A stretch of DNA of 64,000 nt from Echinicola pacifica DSM 19836. GTDB taxonomy: Bacteria > Bacteroidota > Bacteroidia > Cytophagales > Cyclobacteriaceae. A program made the translations under genes and the position numbers. The notes beneath the pieces were generated by a model, which was not told the DNA's origin, searched no databases, and was given only the letters and a program-made list of their open reading frames with translations. The stretch spans positions 62,001 to 126,000 of the forward strand of contig NZ_KB890756.1 in NCBI RefSeq assembly GCF_000373245.1, in the 5' to 3' direction. The first letter of the stretch is position 1; every line of letters starts with the position of its first letter. Below, in pieces: positions 1 through 9,681 of this stretch.

Positions 1-324
1 TTCAAAAAAGGGCTGAGAAAAAGCCACATGCGCCGCACGGTCCGAATTAATCGTCACCGGCCCAACGAGCACGTCGATTTCCCTGTTCTTTACCGCCTCT
101 ATTCCCGCAGTGGTATTTTCATATGGCATCAATTCATAGTCCAAGCCGAGGTGATATGCTAAGTCACGCCATAGACTGACCGATATCCCCTTCGGCTCCG
201 TGCCCTCTATCACAAATGGCTGCGAACCTGTGTAACCCACCCGCAAACTGCTATCTGCGACAGTCTGAGCTTCAGAGGAAAATGTCAAAAACAAATACCC
301 GACTAATAATAGAATTCTGATCAT
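1..324 (-). CDS. Periplasmic ligand-binding protein (SBP_bac_3 type), N-terminal part
   Basis: The gene runs off the left edge; 108 codons are visible from an ATG at 324. The N-terminus is a signal peptide (MIRILLLVGYLFLTFSSEAQ). The mature part reads LRVGYTGSQPFVI, then IEAVKNREIDVLVGPVTIN and VAFSQPFF. This is the lobe-1 pattern of amino-acid or glutamate-type solute-binding proteins, in which a basic ligand-contact region is followed by a low-affinity background 'DvlvGp.tit..R...v.FS.Pff' stretch. The same fold forms the ligand domain of bacterial ionotropic-glutamate-receptor-like potassium channels, where a pore would follow this point, so a free binding protein and a channel cannot be separated from this fragment. 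The upstream kilobase has no gene. Confidence 0.75.
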   Translation of the reverse strand, partial: MIRILLLVGYLFLTFSSEAQTVADSSLRVGYTGSQPFVIEGTEPKGISVSLWRDLAYHLGLDYELMPYENTTAGIEAVKNREIDVLVGPVTINSDRAAHVAFSQPFFE

Positions 325-1372
325 AATATGATTTTTTAACGTTCAAATAATTGAAAAATGGGGAAAGAATTTTCTTTCTGCTTTATGTATTTTCAGCCTG
401 TCGGCTAATAAAATCTCCCTTAGCTTTACCGTCTGAGTTCCATGACATGATAGGACTTGGAGAGAATATATTTTTTAAATCTGAAAATTGATATATCCTG
501 AGTTCGTATTCCCCGATACGCAAGGCGTTAGCCTCTCATTTTTATAATCCAGAGCCTAGTAAGCTTCGCGCTTCGCGCAAAAGGCCTATTTATACTTTAA
601 TACACCAATTATCCTTGGCCAAAAAGGGAAAGTAAATTCACAGAAACTGACCATAAAAGAATGCTAAATCGCCAGGCCTCAAAAGCTAAAACTGTATGGA
701 AAATGATCGCAAATACATCTCCTCCAAAAAGAGGGTAGTATAGATCTTCAAATTAATTGCAATCAAAAATTTTGCCGCGATTATAAATGAACCTAAAAAA
801 ACAAAAAATTCACCTTTCTAAAGTCCAATATTAGACCTAGTCCCGAGGTGATGATTAGTATTTGCTGCGGGATTATTTAGTGACATTTTGAAGGGATAGT
901 GGAGGTAAAATAGATTTCAACTAATGTTAGTTCATGGCTGACCTCCTTCCTCTATCGCCTGATTAGACCCCATAGTTTCCTATGGGAGCAAAAAAAAGGT
1001 AAGATGGGAATTTATCCCCATCCTACCTTAAAACCTAATAAAACCCTATTAAGCCAAAGGTACCGGATAGAAATGGGCTTCGTGTCCTGAACTTACCTGC
1101 TTAGAAATAGTATTGGCTTAAATCATGAAAAAACTATTTTTTCTTTACTTTCACCTAAATTTTCTTTTTTCATTTCTGGAAAATAAAGGATTTACTATTA
1201 AATTGTACAAGTCAAACAATGCTTCATTATTGTATTAAGCGTTTTAGAAATCATACAAACTGATCTTCCTATGCTTATCATTAAATTCATTACCACCTTT
1301 TTTTGATTCCCTTCCTATCGCCTTGCCTAAGGCATTATTTACTATAATTTTTATTTGACAATCCCTCCAACG
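325..1372. other. Long gene-free stretch
   Basis: About 1 kb without a convincing coding frame, AT-rich, between a minus-strand and a plus-strand gene, so it should hold the promoters of both. Two perfect or near-perfect hairpins stand close together at 969-986 and 996-1029 (listed separately). A short tandem GCTTCGCGCTTCGCGC-like element lies near 562-578. No RNA gene was recognised. Confidence 0.4.
969..1029 (-). terminator. Double hairpin, terminator-like on minus strand
   Basis: CCCATAG (969-975) pairs with CTATGGG (980-986) around a 4-nt loop. A second arm, AAGGTAAGATGGG (996-1008), pairs with 1017-1029 with one mismatch. Read on the minus strand, the larger hairpin is followed at once by eight T residues, the layout of an intrinsic terminator. 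No gene ends upstream of it on that strand, so it may be an attenuator, a relic, or the end of an unrecognised small RNA. Confidence 0.4.
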
Positions 1373-2287
1373 ATGATCATCACTCACGAAATCAGGCTAA
1401 GCCGAATTGTTCGCGGCACCTGGAAAAACACGATTTTGGTGGCATTCACCTGCTCCATGGCTTATTTTGCCTATTGGCACTTCACTCAGTATCATTTTGA
1501 AATGCCCGGCATCATCCCTTCTATCCTGGGTACGGCCTTGGCCTTTTTTATTGGTTTCAATAATAACCAATCCTACGACAGATGGTGGGAAGCGCGCAAG
1601 ATATGGGGAGTACTTGTCAATAGTTCCCGCACCTGGGCCCGGCTTGTCATCCATCTCCCCAGTGCCAATGAAAAGATCAACGGCCAAAACCTGTTGCTCA
1701 CCAAAGAATATGCAGTGAAGAGGCATATCGCATTTCTCTATTCGCTGAAAGATAATCTTAGAGGTGAGAAAAGTGATCACTACCAAAAATACCTTATCAA
1801 AGCCGACCAGGAGTTAATAAAGGGCGAGGGAAATATCCATAATGCCATCCTTGGATTACAAAATCGGGAACTGAAAAGCTGGAAAAAAGATGGTCTGATC
1901 GATGGTTTCGAATTTCTAGAGCTTAATGCAGAACTCACCAAATTTTGTGATGAAATGGGGAAATCAGAACGTATCAAAAACACCGTCTTCCCCACTACTT
2001 ATAATTATTATACTAAAATGTTCATATGGCTTTTCAATATAGCCTTTACCCTGGCAGTGGCACCGATGGTGGGCTGGCGAGCGATACTTTTTGGCACCAT
2101 TATAGGCTATGTTTTCCACACCATTCACTTTATTGGGCAGGCCATTATCAACCCCTTTGATCCTATTCCTACGGGCATTCCCTTGGATCAAATCACGAGA
2201 ACTATCGAAATCAATCTATTGGAGATGATCAAAGAAGAGCACATTCCGGATCCTGTAAGTCCGATAAATGATGAATACATTATGTAA
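1373..2287 (+). CDS. Bestrophin family (RFP-TM, YneE/UPF0187) membrane channel
   Basis: A 304-residue membrane protein of the bestrophin family, which forms pentameric ion channels in the inner membrane. The hallmark region is FFIGFNNNQSYDRWWEAR, near residues 60-80, after two N-terminal membrane segments. A charged middle part is followed by two more membrane segments (FIWLFNIAFTLAVAP and the following GTIIGYVFHTIHFIGQ), then the conserved NPFDPIPTGIPLDQI stretch and IEINLLEMI near the C-terminus. I chose ATG at 1373 (MIITHEIRLS); an in-frame TTG at 1355 would add six residues. It appears to be a single-gene transcription unit. Confidence 0.88.
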   Translation: MIITHEIRLSRIVRGTWKNTILVAFTCSMAYFAYWHFTQYHFEMPGIIPSILGTALAFFIGFNNNQSYDRWWEARKIWGVLVNSSRTWARLVIHLPSANEKINGQNLLLTKEYAVKRHIAFLYSLKDNLRGEKSDHYQKYLIKADQELIKGEGNIHNAILGLQNRELKSWKKDGLIDGFEFLELNAELTKFCDEMGKSERIKNTVFPTTYNYYTKMFIWLFNIAFTLAVAPMVGWRAILFGTIIGYVFHTIHFIGQAIINPFDPIPTGIPLDQITRTIEINLLEMIKEEHIPDPVSPINDEYIM

Positions 2288-2453
2288 GTGGTGGTCTGGG
2301 CGATTTCACTCCTATCTAAAACGTATAAAGCCTGGAGGCAGAATACTTCGACTAGAGCTATAGAGAGTGGTATAGTTGCTTAGGGAATCACCCTATTTCG
2401 AGCTAAAAATCCAAGGGTTTCGGTATAATGATGGGAATGCGTGTGGCTAGGGC

Positions 2454-2987
2454 CTAAAAATTTAAGGATTGGGTTTCTGGAATCAAGTGGGTTAAGGTGA
2501 AGATAGTCGAGCTATCCTTTTCCACGATTACGGGGTCTGAGAAATCCCTAAGTCTCATTGTTTCAGGTTTATTATCCTGATAATATCCTCGAAGATCCGC
2601 CACAGCAGTGGGCTCAATCAGGCTTATTTGTACTGGAGCAAGCCCCATCTGGATCATCCCTATTTGCTTGGCAGCACCTCTGGCGAGGTCTATTGTTCTT
2701 TTGGAGTTTTGAGGAAGGCGATCGTTGATCTTAACTATTACTTCCTTACCGTTCTTTTTGTTGGTCACTCTGACCATGGTCCCAAAGGGCAGGTTTTTAT
2801 GTGCAGCGGTAAAACCCTCCATATCAAAAACTTCCCCATTGGCGGTACGCCGATTGTGGAAGATCCTTCCGTAATAGCTCGCGACTCCTTCCTGGATCAC
2901 CAGCGTTGTATCGGTCTGGGGTCCTATCTGGGCACTTACCAGTAAAGGACTCAAAACCAGCATTATAATACAAAGAATATTTCTCAT
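2454..2987 (-). CDS. rlpA: RlpA-like septal ring lytic transglycosylase (double-psi beta-barrel)
   Basis: A 177-residue exported protein. The signal peptide MRNILCIIMLVLSPLLVSAQ is followed by the DPBB fold of RlpA: GVASYYG, FHNRRTANGE, TAAHKNLPFGT, VRVTNKKNGKEV, KINDRLP, RTIDLARGAAKQIG. The conserved Asp of 'IND' and the TANGE motif are present. RlpA enzymes cleave peptidoglycan strands lacking stem peptides and act at the septum. There is no SPOR domain after the barrel; about 50 residues of unassigned tail follow, so septal targeting by SPOR is not expected. Transcribed away from sbcD. Confidence 0.85.
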   Translation of the reverse strand: MRNILCIIMLVLSPLLVSAQIGPQTDTTLVIQEGVASYYGRIFHNRRTANGEVFDMEGFTAAHKNLPFGTMVRVTNKKNGKEVIVKINDRLPQNSKRTIDLARGAAKQIGMIQMGLAPVQISLIEPTAVADLRGYYQDNKPETMRLRDFSDPVIVEKDSSTIFTLTHLIPETQSLNF

Positions 2988-3115
2988 AAGTCAGGGCCTT
3001 AACAATTTAAGTGCCAGAATTTCACACTGTCCACTGTAAGGTTTGCTTACCAAATTTTAAGCCCCTAAATTTATTCCTAATTCTCGTAAAGAACAATCTT
3101 TTCTTTTCACAAAAT

Positions 3116-4345
3116 ATGTTAAAAATCTTACATTCAGCGGATTGGCACTTAGGCAAGCGATTACAGGAGTACCCACGACTGCCGGAGCAGGCGCTAATCT
3201 TAGAGGAAATCTGTGAAATTGCAGATCGGGAGCAGGTAGATATGGTCGTATTAGCAGGGGATATTTTTGACACCTTCAATCCTAGCCACGAAGCCGTGGA
3301 GCTACTTTACAAAACCCTGAAAAAACTGTCGAATGATGGAAAAAGACCTATTATTGCTATCAGCGGAAACCATGATAGCAATCAATTTGTGAGCGCCCCA
3401 AACCCTCTCGCCAAAGAGTTGAGCATCTTTTTTTATAGTCAATACGATCAAGTCTTCCAGAAAGAGACGCTGGACACGGGGATAAGCATAACGGAGGCCG
3501 CAGAAGGCTTTGTGGAGCTGAAGCTGCCGAAGTTCGATTTCCCCATCCGAATCATCCTCGCCCCCTATGCCAATGAGGTAAGCCTCAAAACCTACCTCGG
3601 AGAAGAGGATAAGGAAGCGGAATTCCGAAAAGTGCTGGGAGAAAAATGGCGTGCTATTGCTGATCGATATTGCGACAGCCAAGGGGTCAATTTATTCATG
3701 GCTCACTTCTTCTTCATCAAAGAAGGCGAAAAACCTGAAGAAGAGCCCGAAAGTGAGCGGCCTATCCTTCACGTAGGGGGTACCCAAGCGCTATACAGTC
3801 ATCTGATCCCTCCACAAATCCAATATGCGGCCTTAGGCCACCTTCATCGCTACCACAGTGTGGATAAAAATCCATGTCCGGTGGTGTATAGCAGCTCGCC
3901 CCTATCCTACAGCTTTAGCGAAGCCGAACAAACAAAACAGGTGGTCCTTATCGAAGCCCAACCCAACAGCCCAGTAAATTACCGTCCTATTCCTCTGGTC
4001 TCTGGACGGCCCCTTTATCAAAAATCCTTCAACAACCTTGATGAAACCCTCCTATGGTTAAGCGAGAATCCCTATTGCTTTGTGGAAATCGTCTATGAGA
4101 CGGAGCAGTCCATTGATGCGGAAACACGCAAAAACATCATGAAAGCCCATGATGGCATAGTGAATCTCATCCCGAAACTTATAGGCGATGCTGCTTCCGC
4201 CGAAGCTGGATTACGCGCCGAAGACCTGGGTCAGGATATGAACACCCTCTTTGGGCTTTTCTATAAAAGCAGCAAGGGTATGGAGCCCAATGATGACCTA
4301 AAAACATTGTTTCAAGAAATATTAGATCAAGACGATAGCCAATGA
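3116..4345 (+). CDS. sbcD: Nuclease SbcCD subunit D (Mre11-type exonuclease)
   Basis: A 409-residue calcineurin-like phosphoesterase that forms the nuclease subunit of SbcCD, which processes hairpins and protein-blocked DNA ends. Phosphodiesterase motifs appear in order: LHSADWHLGK, VLAGDIFD, SGNHDS, MAHFFF and ALGHLHRYH, giving the usual Asp, His and Asn ligands of the two-metal site. The start is placed at ATG 3116 (MLKILHSADWHLG), because the motif-I strand normally begins the protein; the frame stays open upstream to 3011 without family resemblance. The stop overlaps the sbcC start by 4 bp (ATGA), so translation is probably coupled. Confidence 0.95.
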   Translation: MLKILHSADWHLGKRLQEYPRLPEQALILEEICEIADREQVDMVVLAGDIFDTFNPSHEAVELLYKTLKKLSNDGKRPIIAISGNHDSNQFVSAPNPLAKELSIFFYSQYDQVFQKETLDTGISITEAAEGFVELKLPKFDFPIRIILAPYANEVSLKTYLGEEDKEAEFRKVLGEKWRAIADRYCDSQGVNLFMAHFFFIKEGEKPEEEPESERPILHVGGTQALYSHLIPPQIQYAALGHLHRYHSVDKNPCPVVYSSSPLSYSFSEAEQTKQVVLIEAQPNSPVNYRPIPLVSGRPLYQKSFNNLDETLLWLSENPYCFVEIVYETEQSIDAETRKNIMKAHDGIVNLIPKLIGDAASAEAGLRAEDLGQDMNTLFGLFYKSSKGMEPNDDLKTLFQEILDQDDSQ

Positions 4346-7300
4346 TTCCCTCAAAACTCGAGATAGAAGGACTTTATTCTTATAAAGAAAAGCAAGTTAT
4401 CGACTTTAGCCAACTCACTGCTGCCGGCCTATTTGGGATTTTTGGGGCGGTGGGAAGTGGCAAATCATCCATATTAGAGGCGATTTTGTTGGCACTATAT
4501 GGCACCACGGAGAGACTCGCCAGCAAGGGTGAAAAAAACAGCATGGTCAATCTGCAAAGCCAGGCCATCAGTGTCAACTTTGAATTTAAGGCGGGGAAAA
4601 ACAATTCAGGAACTTTTAAGGCCAGCTATCTGGCCAAAAGAAATAGCAAGAACTTCGACGAAGTCCGTCCAGCTACTCACACCTTTTATGAATGGCAGCA
4701 AGGCAACTGGGCACCAATAGATAGAGATGGGGAGCAAATCATTGGCATGAAAATGACGCATTTTCGCCAAACGGTGATCATTCCTCAGGGGAAATTCCGG
4801 GAATTCATCGAGCTGAAGCCCAAAGATCGAGCTGTGATGATGCAGGAGCTATTTGGCCTTGATCGCTTTGATCTCTCCCATCGCACGGCCAAGCTTCTAG
4901 GGATCACCAAGGAGCACCGACTAAGGTTAGCTACCCAGCTGGAGGCGCTCATCGATATTCATCCCGAAAGCCTGGCAGAAGCCAGATCCGCCCTTGCCAC
5001 ACTCAATGAACAAAAAGCAGCCCTTTCCTCTCAAATAAAAACCCAGGAAGTGGCTCTTCGAAAAGCAGAAAGTGTCAAGGAAAAAGCTGAGGAACTTCAA
5101 AACTTAAAAGCCAAAAAGCAGCAGCTCGATCTGCTAGCCGAGCAAATGCGAGAAAAATCGCATACCCTCAGGATATTCCAAAAAGCCCTTACCCATCTCA
5201 AACCATTGCTCGATCAGCTTCATGACCTAGAGTCTGAGCATGAGAAATATAAGGTCAGTGTAGCCGAATGTGAGCGATTCAAAGAAAATGCTCAGCTAAG
5301 TGTGGAGGAAAAACTGAGCCTATATCAAAAAAAAGCCGAGGAATATAAAAGCAAAGGGGATAAGGAGGCACGCATTCGCGACCTGCATCATATTAAATCC
5401 CTCAACCAACTGCATACGGATCAGCAGTCTATCCACCAGCAGCTGGAAGCGGCACAGAATCATATGCTGGGTCATAGCCAAACACAGCAAAAGCTAGAAA
5501 CGACTATCGAGCAGCTGGAGCAGGCACTCGATCGCCTACAACCACTGAGCAGCAGTGAAATGGCTACACTTGAGACTGCCGTAATGGAGCTTCGGCAACT
5601 GGGGCGCCAGATTAAGGATTCTGAGGCAAAAAATGCCGACTACCTACATCAAGAGGCACAGTTTAAAGAGCAGCAGCGGGGTATCTTGCAGCAGCAGGGA
5701 CTGGAGGCGCCACTATTTGATCAAAGCCTGAGCCAGTATAAGGATCAGCTGAGCAACGGAGAAATTGGTAGGGATAAATTAATTCAGCAGAAGGGGCTAT
5801 TCATCTATGTCCAAGCTCTCAGGGATGGGGAGCCCTGTCCACTTTGCGGCGCGGATCATCACCCAGACCCACTAGCAGCACACTTCTCAGAAGAGAGTCT
5901 GCTCGAGCAGGAAAACCTTCTGCAGGGTCTTCATCAAAGCATGGATACGCTAAGGAAAGCCCAGCAGCAATATGAAAAGCTTGAGCTTCACCTCAGAAAT
6001 ATAGAAAACCTTCAAGAGCAAAGTCAAGCTGAATATAAGCGGCAGCAAGCTCGGCAGCAGGAGATCTATTCTCAACTTCAGCTAGGCACAGACCTCGACA
6101 CTATAATTAATAAATTGGAAGAGGCGAAAGTACTGGCAAATAAGGTAACAGAATATGACAGTCAGTTGAAGAAAGCCAGGGAGGCCCTTAAGAACCACCT
6201 ATCGCAGAATGAGCAGCAGCAAAAGCTTACCCAGGAGCTGGACCAGCGTCACAGGGAATATCAAACCAGGATATCTTCGAAGATTCAAGAAATTAGTTAC
6301 CCGGATTTATTAGAGAAATACCGCGGACAGTCGGCGGAGAAGATTGATACGGATATTGCCAGGGTAAGGGAGTACCTCGAACAGCTGGAGGTATCAGTAC
6401 CTCGTGCATTGGATGCTTATCATGATGCCAAGGAAAAGCAAACCACCAATCTGGCCAATTTGCAGACTTATACGGGTAGGCTGAAAGAGGTGAAAGTTAA
6501 GCTTTCCGACCTCGATGAGTCCATCGTTTCTGCCTTGGAAGAGCAGGGGATCAAAGACCTGGATACGGCGAATAGGCTGCTGCAGCGGCAGGCGGAAATG
6601 GAAGGCCTGGAGGAGGAGATTCAGCAGTATTTACGTGTAATGGACCTCACCAAGAGCAAAATAGAGGAGCTTTCTGCTCATCCCGATGTACTTGCTTTTG
6701 ACCCGAAAGGCTATGCCGCAAGTCTTCAGCAGTATCAAACGATTCGTCAAGACCTCGACCAGGTGCTATCAAGCTTATCTGTAGCCGAAAAAAAGGTCAA
6801 AGACATCACTGAGCAGCTTAAAAAGAAGGCCGAACTGACTAGGGAGCTAAATAAGGTGGAAGATCGTGAGACCAATTTAAAAGAGCTGGACCGGCTTTTT
6901 CATGGTCGGGGATTTGTGAAATACGTCTCCAATATCTACCTCAAGGAGCTTATCCAAACAGCCAATATACGCTTTATGAAGCTCTCCAAAAACAGGCTAA
7001 GCATGGAAGTGGATGAGTCCAATACCTTCTGGGTGCAGGACCATCTCAATGGGGGCAAAAGGCGACTCCTAAAGACCCTTTCGGGTGGACAAACCTTCCA
7101 AGCCTCGCTATGTCTAGCCTTGGCGCTGGCTGAGAAGGTAAAATCCCTAAACCGGGCAGAGCAAAGTTTCTTCTTCCTTGACGAAGGATTTGGAGCATTG
7201 GATAGAAATTCCCTGAGAACGGTCTTTGAGACCCTGAAAGCCCTGCGCCATGAGCAGCGAATCGTGGGCATCATCTCCCACGTGGAAGACCTCCAGCAGG

Positions 7301-7368
7301 AAGTCGGCGTCTATGCTCAGGTGGATCTGGATCCCGAAAAAGGCAGTCAGGTTTCCTATTCCTACTAG
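4342..7368 (+). CDS. sbcC: Nuclease SbcCD subunit C (SMC-like ATPase)
   Basis: A 1008-residue Rad50-type ATPase. Walker A is at residues 35-42 (GAVGSGKS). Two long Gln/Glu-rich coiled-coil arms flank a zinc hook CPLC at residues 499-502. The signature TLSGGQ follows near residue 914 and Walker B FFFLDEGFGALD has Asp947-Glu948. The hook lies almost exactly at the middle of the chain, as expected for arms of equal length. It pairs with SbcD, encoded immediately upstream with a 4-bp overlap. A strong hairpin terminator follows at 7429-7468. Confidence 0.96.
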   Translation: MIPSKLEIEGLYSYKEKQVIDFSQLTAAGLFGIFGAVGSGKSSILEAILLALYGTTERLASKGEKNSMVNLQSQAISVNFEFKAGKNNSGTFKASYLAKRNSKNFDEVRPATHTFYEWQQGNWAPIDRDGEQIIGMKMTHFRQTVIIPQGKFREFIELKPKDRAVMMQELFGLDRFDLSHRTAKLLGITKEHRLRLATQLEALIDIHPESLAEARSALATLNEQKAALSSQIKTQEVALRKAESVKEKAEELQNLKAKKQQLDLLAEQMREKSHTLRIFQKALTHLKPLLDQLHDLESEHEKYKVSVAECERFKENAQLSVEEKLSLYQKKAEEYKSKGDKEARIRDLHHIKSLNQLHTDQQSIHQQLEAAQNHMLGHSQTQQKLETTIEQLEQALDRLQPLSSSEMATLETAVMELRQLGRQIKDSEAKNADYLHQEAQFKEQQRGILQQQGLEAPLFDQSLSQYKDQLSNGEIGRDKLIQQKGLFIYVQALRDGEPCPLCGADHHPDPLAAHFSEESLLEQENLLQGLHQSMDTLRKAQQQYEKLELHLRNIENLQEQSQAEYKRQQARQQEIYSQLQLGTDLDTIINKLEEAKVLANKVTEYDSQLKKAREALKNHLSQNEQQQKLTQELDQRHREYQTRISSKIQEISYPDLLEKYRGQSAEKIDTDIARVREYLEQLEVSVPRALDAYHDAKEKQTTNLANLQTYTGRLKEVKVKLSDLDESIVSALEEQGIKDLDTANRLLQRQAEMEGLEEEIQQYLRVMDLTKSKIEELSAHPDVLAFDPKGYAASLQQYQTIRQDLDQVLSSLSVAEKKVKDITEQLKKKAELTRELNKVEDRETNLKELDRLFHGRGFVKYVSNIYLKELIQTANIRFMKLSKNRLSMEVDESNTFWVQDHLNGGKRRLLKTLSGGQTFQASLCLALALAEKVKSLNRAEQSFFFLDEGFGALDRNSLRTVFETLKALRHEQRIVGIISHVEDLQQEVGVYAQVDLDPEKGSQVSYSY

Positions 7369-7428
7369 TCCAGAAACTACGACGCTATTTTTAACGACCT
7401 TGGCTCTAGCCAACACCTTCCAACTAGG

Positions 7429-7468
7429 AAATCATCCTGATAGCATACGCGCTATTTCAGGATGATTT
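7429..7468 (+). terminator. Rho-independent terminator after sbcC
   Basis: AAATCATCCTGA (7429-7440) pairs perfectly with TCAGGATGATTT (7457-7468). An inner TAGC/GCTA extension is separated by a short bulge, and T-rich sequence follows. It sits 60 bp past the sbcC stop. The remaining stretch up to 7641 shows no gene. Confidence 0.75.
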
Positions 7469-7641
7469 CTTAATTCTGCTACCCCTATTATTCAAGCCTA
7501 ACCTTCTTATCTCGCCTAGTTTTGCCCAAAGGGAATGAGGCCCTCCTCTGACCAAGTTATATGGCATTATTCTCTTGGCACCTGAAATAGAAAGCTCGGA
7601 TGAAAAACCAGTCCAGGCTCTTGTCTATGCTGTTAACCTTA

Positions 7642-9681
7642 TTATTTCTGATCATAAGGAAGCCAAACCATCATTTCTCCCTGACCTCTATTTGCCCAGC
7701 TAAAATAAGGCACCAAGCGTAGGGGGGCTTTTTGGTAATCTCCCTTCCCTACGGCCCTATAGAGTTGTTTTTCCCAAATGGAAGAGTCCTTATAATGGGC
7801 TTCACCTTCCAAGGCCATGAGGCTAGCGCCACCAATTGTAAAAGCAGCTGGTTCTAGCTTTTCATTTAGGGAAAGGATGATATCATCCACGGTTTTCCCT
7901 GATGGAAGATCCATGGATTCCACACAATACACGATGGGGCCACGTTTTACCGCTGCTTGTCCTCTGGCCTGCTCCACCAGCGGATTGGCTTCCAAATACC
8001 TCACTGGCATAGGCAATCTTATTTCAATCTGATCCCCCTCATCCCACCTTCGATTAATCTCCAGGTAGCCACTTTTTATTTCTCGAGCATCATGATCCTC
8101 TCCATTGATCTGTACTGTGATTTGGTCTGCCCATTCGGGGATTCTCAGGAAAATCGAAAAGGCCTTGGATGCAGCTTTTTCCACGGTCAGATTTACATTT
8201 TCTTTCCAAGGGTATTCTGTCCGCTGACTTAGACGAATGGATTCGCCGCTTCGCAGATCTGTTTCCAGCACATTGGCACCATATAGATGCACATATACAC
8301 CTCCCTCAGAGGTACTGTAGGCATAGTTTGATACTTCTGCGAGCGTACGGCTGACATTGGGCGCACAGCAGTTGGACAGTGCGATATAACCTTCCCTTTC
8401 ATTGGGCCATCTGAGCTGATAAGGGAGATCATTTTTGGCACTTAGAGGATTGGTATAGAAGAATTCTGTACCCTCCAGGCTGATGCCTGATAGAATGCTA
8501 TTATATAAGGTAAGCTCGATAATATCGGCATACTTGGATTCGGCGGTGAGCTGCAGCATACGCCAGTTCCACAGAAGATGGCCAATATTTGCGCAAGTCT
8601 CATTATGAGCGGCTGCTTGGGGAAGCTGAAAAGGTTTACCATAAGCTTGGTGTATTTTCTGCACCAAGGCAGGATTGTACGAGGTACCATCGGGAGAGAC
8701 CCCGTCGTATAAGGCACCGCAACCACCCGTCACGTACATTTTGCGATAGACAACATCTTCCCAGATGGCCTTTAAATTATCGAGGAGCTTTTGCTCCCCT
8801 GTTTCGGCATAGAGGTCTGCCACACCCGCATAGAGGTAATTTGCCCTTACGGCATGCCCCATCGCCTCGGTCTGCTCCCTGAAGGGCCGCCGATCCTGAT
8901 TGTCATCTGTTCCATCAGCAGTCGTTCCTCGAATATCAATTAGGTTTTGGGCCAGCTCCAAATACCGCGGGTCTCTGGTGCTCCGGTACATCTCCACCAC
9001 CCCCATATAGTGGCTGGGACAGATCGCATTCCTCGCCAGCTCCGGACTGGCTTCCTTATAGAAATCATATAGAAAATCCGCCACGCCCCTGGCAATGGTA
9101 AGGAAGGAATCTTTTCCTGTGGCTCTATAATGCACACAAGCGGCAGTCATCAAATGCCCCATATTATATTTTTCAAAGCCCAACTGTCTCTGGAGCTCCT
9201 CCGCGCCCAAGGTTCCCCAGCGCTCTTCTATAAGTACCGGGGTATGAATATAGCCATCGGCTCTTTGGGCCTCCGCTATCAAGGCGATGGCCTCATCCAT
9301 CTGCTGGTCCAAGACTGGATCAGCAGTCTCTGCATACAAAGCCGCAAGTCCCTCAAACACCTTATAAAAATCCCCATCATGAAAACTCGGCCCATCGTGC
9401 TTTCCCTTGATCCTTCCCGCCGCAATCTCAAAATTCATAACGGCATGATTGATTTGATCATCATGATATAAGTCCCACATAAATGGCGCTGTTTTCTCTT
9501 TATTTACCCGAAGGATATCTGCCCAAAAACCATCTGTCCACTTTACATCCTGCATATTGACTCCTCTAAGCATTGCATGAGGGCTCTGCGAGAGATCCAC
9601 CAAAGCGGTATTTTGAGCACTCAGCTCCGTATAGCCTAGCAGGGCTAATGCGGTGAAGCTCATCGTTTTTATTAGATTCAT
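7642..9681 (-). CDS. Glycoside hydrolase family 127 (beta-L-arabinofuranosidase-like)
   Basis: A 679-residue exported enzyme of the DUF1680/GH127 family. Characterised members are retaining beta-L-arabinofuranosidases using a Zn-bound cysteine nucleophile. A signal peptide (ending ELSAQ) precedes an (alpha/alpha)6 barrel with FHDGDFYKVFEGLAALYA, GHAVRANYLYAGVADLY and YVTGGCGA. The Zn/catalytic set seen in HypBA1 is conserved: Glu361 and Cys363 in NETCANIGHL, and Cys438-Cys439 in NCCAPNVSRTL, where Cys438 would be the nucleophile by alignment. A beta-sandwich domain makes up the C-terminal third. It stands alone, far from the large glycan locus at 42-64 kb. Linkage specificity cannot be read from sequence, since the family is broad. 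Confidence 0.9.
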   Translation of the reverse strand: MNLIKTMSFTALALLGYTELSAQNTALVDLSQSPHAMLRGVNMQDVKWTDGFWADILRVNKEKTAPFMWDLYHDDQINHAVMNFEIAAGRIKGKHDGPSFHDGDFYKVFEGLAALYAETADPVLDQQMDEAIALIAEAQRADGYIHTPVLIEERWGTLGAEELQRQLGFEKYNMGHLMTAACVHYRATGKDSFLTIARGVADFLYDFYKEASPELARNAICPSHYMGVVEMYRSTRDPRYLELAQNLIDIRGTTADGTDDNQDRRPFREQTEAMGHAVRANYLYAGVADLYAETGEQKLLDNLKAIWEDVVYRKMYVTGGCGALYDGVSPDGTSYNPALVQKIHQAYGKPFQLPQAAAHNETCANIGHLLWNWRMLQLTAESKYADIIELTLYNSILSGISLEGTEFFYTNPLSAKNDLPYQLRWPNEREGYIALSNCCAPNVSRTLAEVSNYAYSTSEGGVYVHLYGANVLETDLRSGESIRLSQRTEYPWKENVNLTVEKAASKAFSIFLRIPEWADQITVQINGEDHDAREIKSGYLEINRRWDEGDQIEIRLPMPVRYLEANPLVEQARGQAAVKRGPIVYCVESMDLPSGKTVDDIILSLNEKLEPAAFTIGGASLMALEGEAHYKDSSIWEKQLYRAVGKGDYQKAPLRLVPYFSWANRGQGEMMVWLPYDQK

